This document shows, piece after piece, positions 63,264-64,000 of a stretch of 64,000 nt of DNA; within the stretch, counting starts at the first letter, position 1; every line of letters begins with the position of its first letter. Below the pieces are notes generated by a model. The model was given only the letters and a program-made list of their open reading frames with translations. It was not told the origin of the DNA and searched no databases. The stretch comes from Solwaraspora sp. WMMD792 (lineage in GTDB: Bacteria; Actinomycetota; Actinomycetes; Mycobacteriales; Micromonosporaceae). Made by a program: the position numbers and the translations under genes. The DNA is taken from assembly GCF_029626105.1 (NCBI RefSeq), contig NZ_JARUBH010000009.1, positions 1,736,001-1,800,000 of the forward strand, read 5' to 3'.

Positions 63264-63689
63264 ATGCCTCGATGGCGCAGGACACGCCTTGCCGCCGGCG
63301 CCTCGATCGCCGTGACGGCCGTCGCTGCCTTCGCCAGTGGTCAGCCGCACTGGGGCTGGTTCCTCACGCTCACCGTCGGGCTGCCGTACGCGGTCCTGGC
63401 CGTACCGGCGCGCTGCGGTGAGTCGCTGTGGCGTGACGGCGACTGCCCCTACCTGGGGTCGGGTCTGCTGGTCGGCTGTCACCTGCACCGCCTCGACAAG
63501 ATCGAGCGGCTGCTCGGCGCGCAGCCACGGGCCCGGACCGGCACCCGGCAGGGCGGCGCAGCCACCGGGGTGCCGCCGAGCCGGGTTCCCGTCGTGACCC
63601 GGCACGTCCGGGAAGGGCTGGGCTTCGTCGCCGTGCTCCTGGGCGCCGTCTCCGGCCTGCTCATCCTGCTCGGTGTGACACCCGGATAG
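63264..63689 (+). CDS. Small membrane protein of unknown function
   Basis: ATG at 63264. 141 residues: an N-terminal basic start, two helices (GASIAVTAVAAFASG and WGWFLTLTVGLPYAVLAVPA), a short loop with Cys residues (RCGESLWRDGDCPYLG, CHLHRLDK), a Gln/Gly/Arg-rich linker and a third helix (GFVAVLLGAVSGLLILLGV). The Cys/His pattern C-C-C-H-H could bind a metal but may be chance. I recognise no family. Confidence 0.6.
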   Translation: MPRWRRTRLAAGASIAVTAVAAFASGQPHWGWFLTLTVGLPYAVLAVPARCGESLWRDGDCPYLGSGLLVGCHLHRLDKIERLLGAQPRARTGTRQGGAATGVPPSRVPVVTRHVREGLGFVAVLLGAVSGLLILLGVTPG

Positions 63690-63701
63690 CGCGGCCCGAA
63701 C

Positions 63702-63899
63702 TCACCGCCGGCGGATCTGACTGGTCATGCCGCGTGCGTCGCGGGGCAGCTCGGGGAGGTCGTCACGGTCGCGCCGAGCGGCTTGAGACGGTACGTGTCG
63801 GGAAAGCGCCGCCCGCAGAAGGGTGAAGAAGCCAACGATGAACTGGTCGAGGTTGACGAAGACCTCGTTCGCGGTCTCGTGTCGCCCCGACCGGTGCAC
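63702..63899 (-). CDS. Possible small hypothetical protein
   Basis: 65 residues from GTG 63899: HRSGRHETANEVFVNLDQFIVGF then TLLRAALSRHVPSQ and a basic tail. One short hydrophobic stretch (FIVGFFTLL). No family recognised and no clear ribosome site; it may be real or chance. The opposite strand has no competing gene here. Confidence 0.35.
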   Translation of the reverse strand: MHRSGRHETANEVFVNLDQFIVGFFTLLRAALSRHVPSQAARRDRDDLPELPRDARGMTSQIRRR

Positions 63900-63986
63900 C
63901 GACCATAACGGACGATGGGCGCCGGTGGTCGAACTGTCCGCTGCGCGCCAGCCATGCGCGACAGGCGTGGTGGCTAGTCTGGCAGT

Positions 63987-64000
63987 ATGCCGAAGGCCAT
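63987..64000 (+). CDS. Possible start of a gene cut by the right edge
   Basis: ATG at 63987 begins M-P-K-A and runs off the window. TAGTCT at 63975-63980 could be the -10 of a nearly leaderless transcript. Only four codons are visible, so nothing can be said of its product. Confidence 0.25.

Overview
This is a high-GC actinobacterial chromosome segment, most likely from the Micromonosporaceae (Micromonospora/Salinispora relatives). The evidence is the GC-rich codon use, the many GTG/TTG starts, the 4-base ATGA/GTGA gene overlaps, the XRE/DUF397 pair, the SigE-type sigma factor, the septum-formation lipoproteins, and the order infC-rpmI-rplT-trmH-pheS-pheT. No rRNA, tRNA or intact insertion sequence was seen.

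The left part (1-8.2 kb) holds the 5' end of a secreted GH30 xylanase, a small CBM2-like secreted protein, a two-helix membrane protein with a probable SAVED domain, a three-domain MarR-GNAT-dehydrogenase fusion under a perfect 28-base palindrome, an LtrA-type membrane protein, and a divergent LysR/aldo-keto reductase pair. From 8.2 to 20.5 kb lies a complete type III-D-like CRISPR-Cas locus. A six-gene minus-strand effector operon runs RAMP (811 aa)-cas10-csm3-like-csx10-tandem RAMP-csx19, every junction being a 4-base overlap. Divergent from it are cas6, cas1 and cas2, then a 15-repeat array with an internal 302-base duplication. An undecaprenyl/short-chain Z-isoprenyl diphosphate synthase gene sits between cas6 and cas1. 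Cas10 keeps its GGDD cyclase motif, but no CARF effector is next to it; the SAVED membrane protein 6 kb away is the best candidate effector in view.

From 20.6 to 32.6 kb is an accessory region: a DUF6518-type membrane protein, a Uma2 nuclease-like protein, an XRE/DUF397 regulator pair, a broken recombinase remnant, and a large secreted beta-helix/ricin-lectin enzyme. Next comes the most interesting non-CRISPR block. A class III nucleotidyl-cyclase-like gene heads a minus-strand operon with a degenerate P-loop/helical-repeat protein and an SPFH-like protein. Divergent from it are a three-helix Pycsar-type membrane effector and a Crp/Fnr-type cyclic-nucleotide sensor. Together these look like a cyclic-nucleotide conflict (anti-phage) system with extra components.

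From 32.6 to 42 kb are a VOC protein, a GntR-ABC transporter operon whose permease is broken, two tandem septum-formation lipoproteins, and a four-gene terpenoid operon (P450, P450, terpene synthase, polyprenyl synthase). The right part (42-64 kb) is mostly core metabolism and translation. It has rpe with a response-regulator/GGDEF-like gene, an FMN-riboswitch-led ribDE-ribBA-ribH operon, a sigma factor with its partner, hisE-hisG, and two paralogous YdcZ-type transporters flanking a benzaldehyde-dehydrogenase-like gene. It continues with infC (AUC start, long leader with an attenuator-like hairpin)-rpmI-rplT, trmH, pheS-pheT and an SGNH hydrolase.
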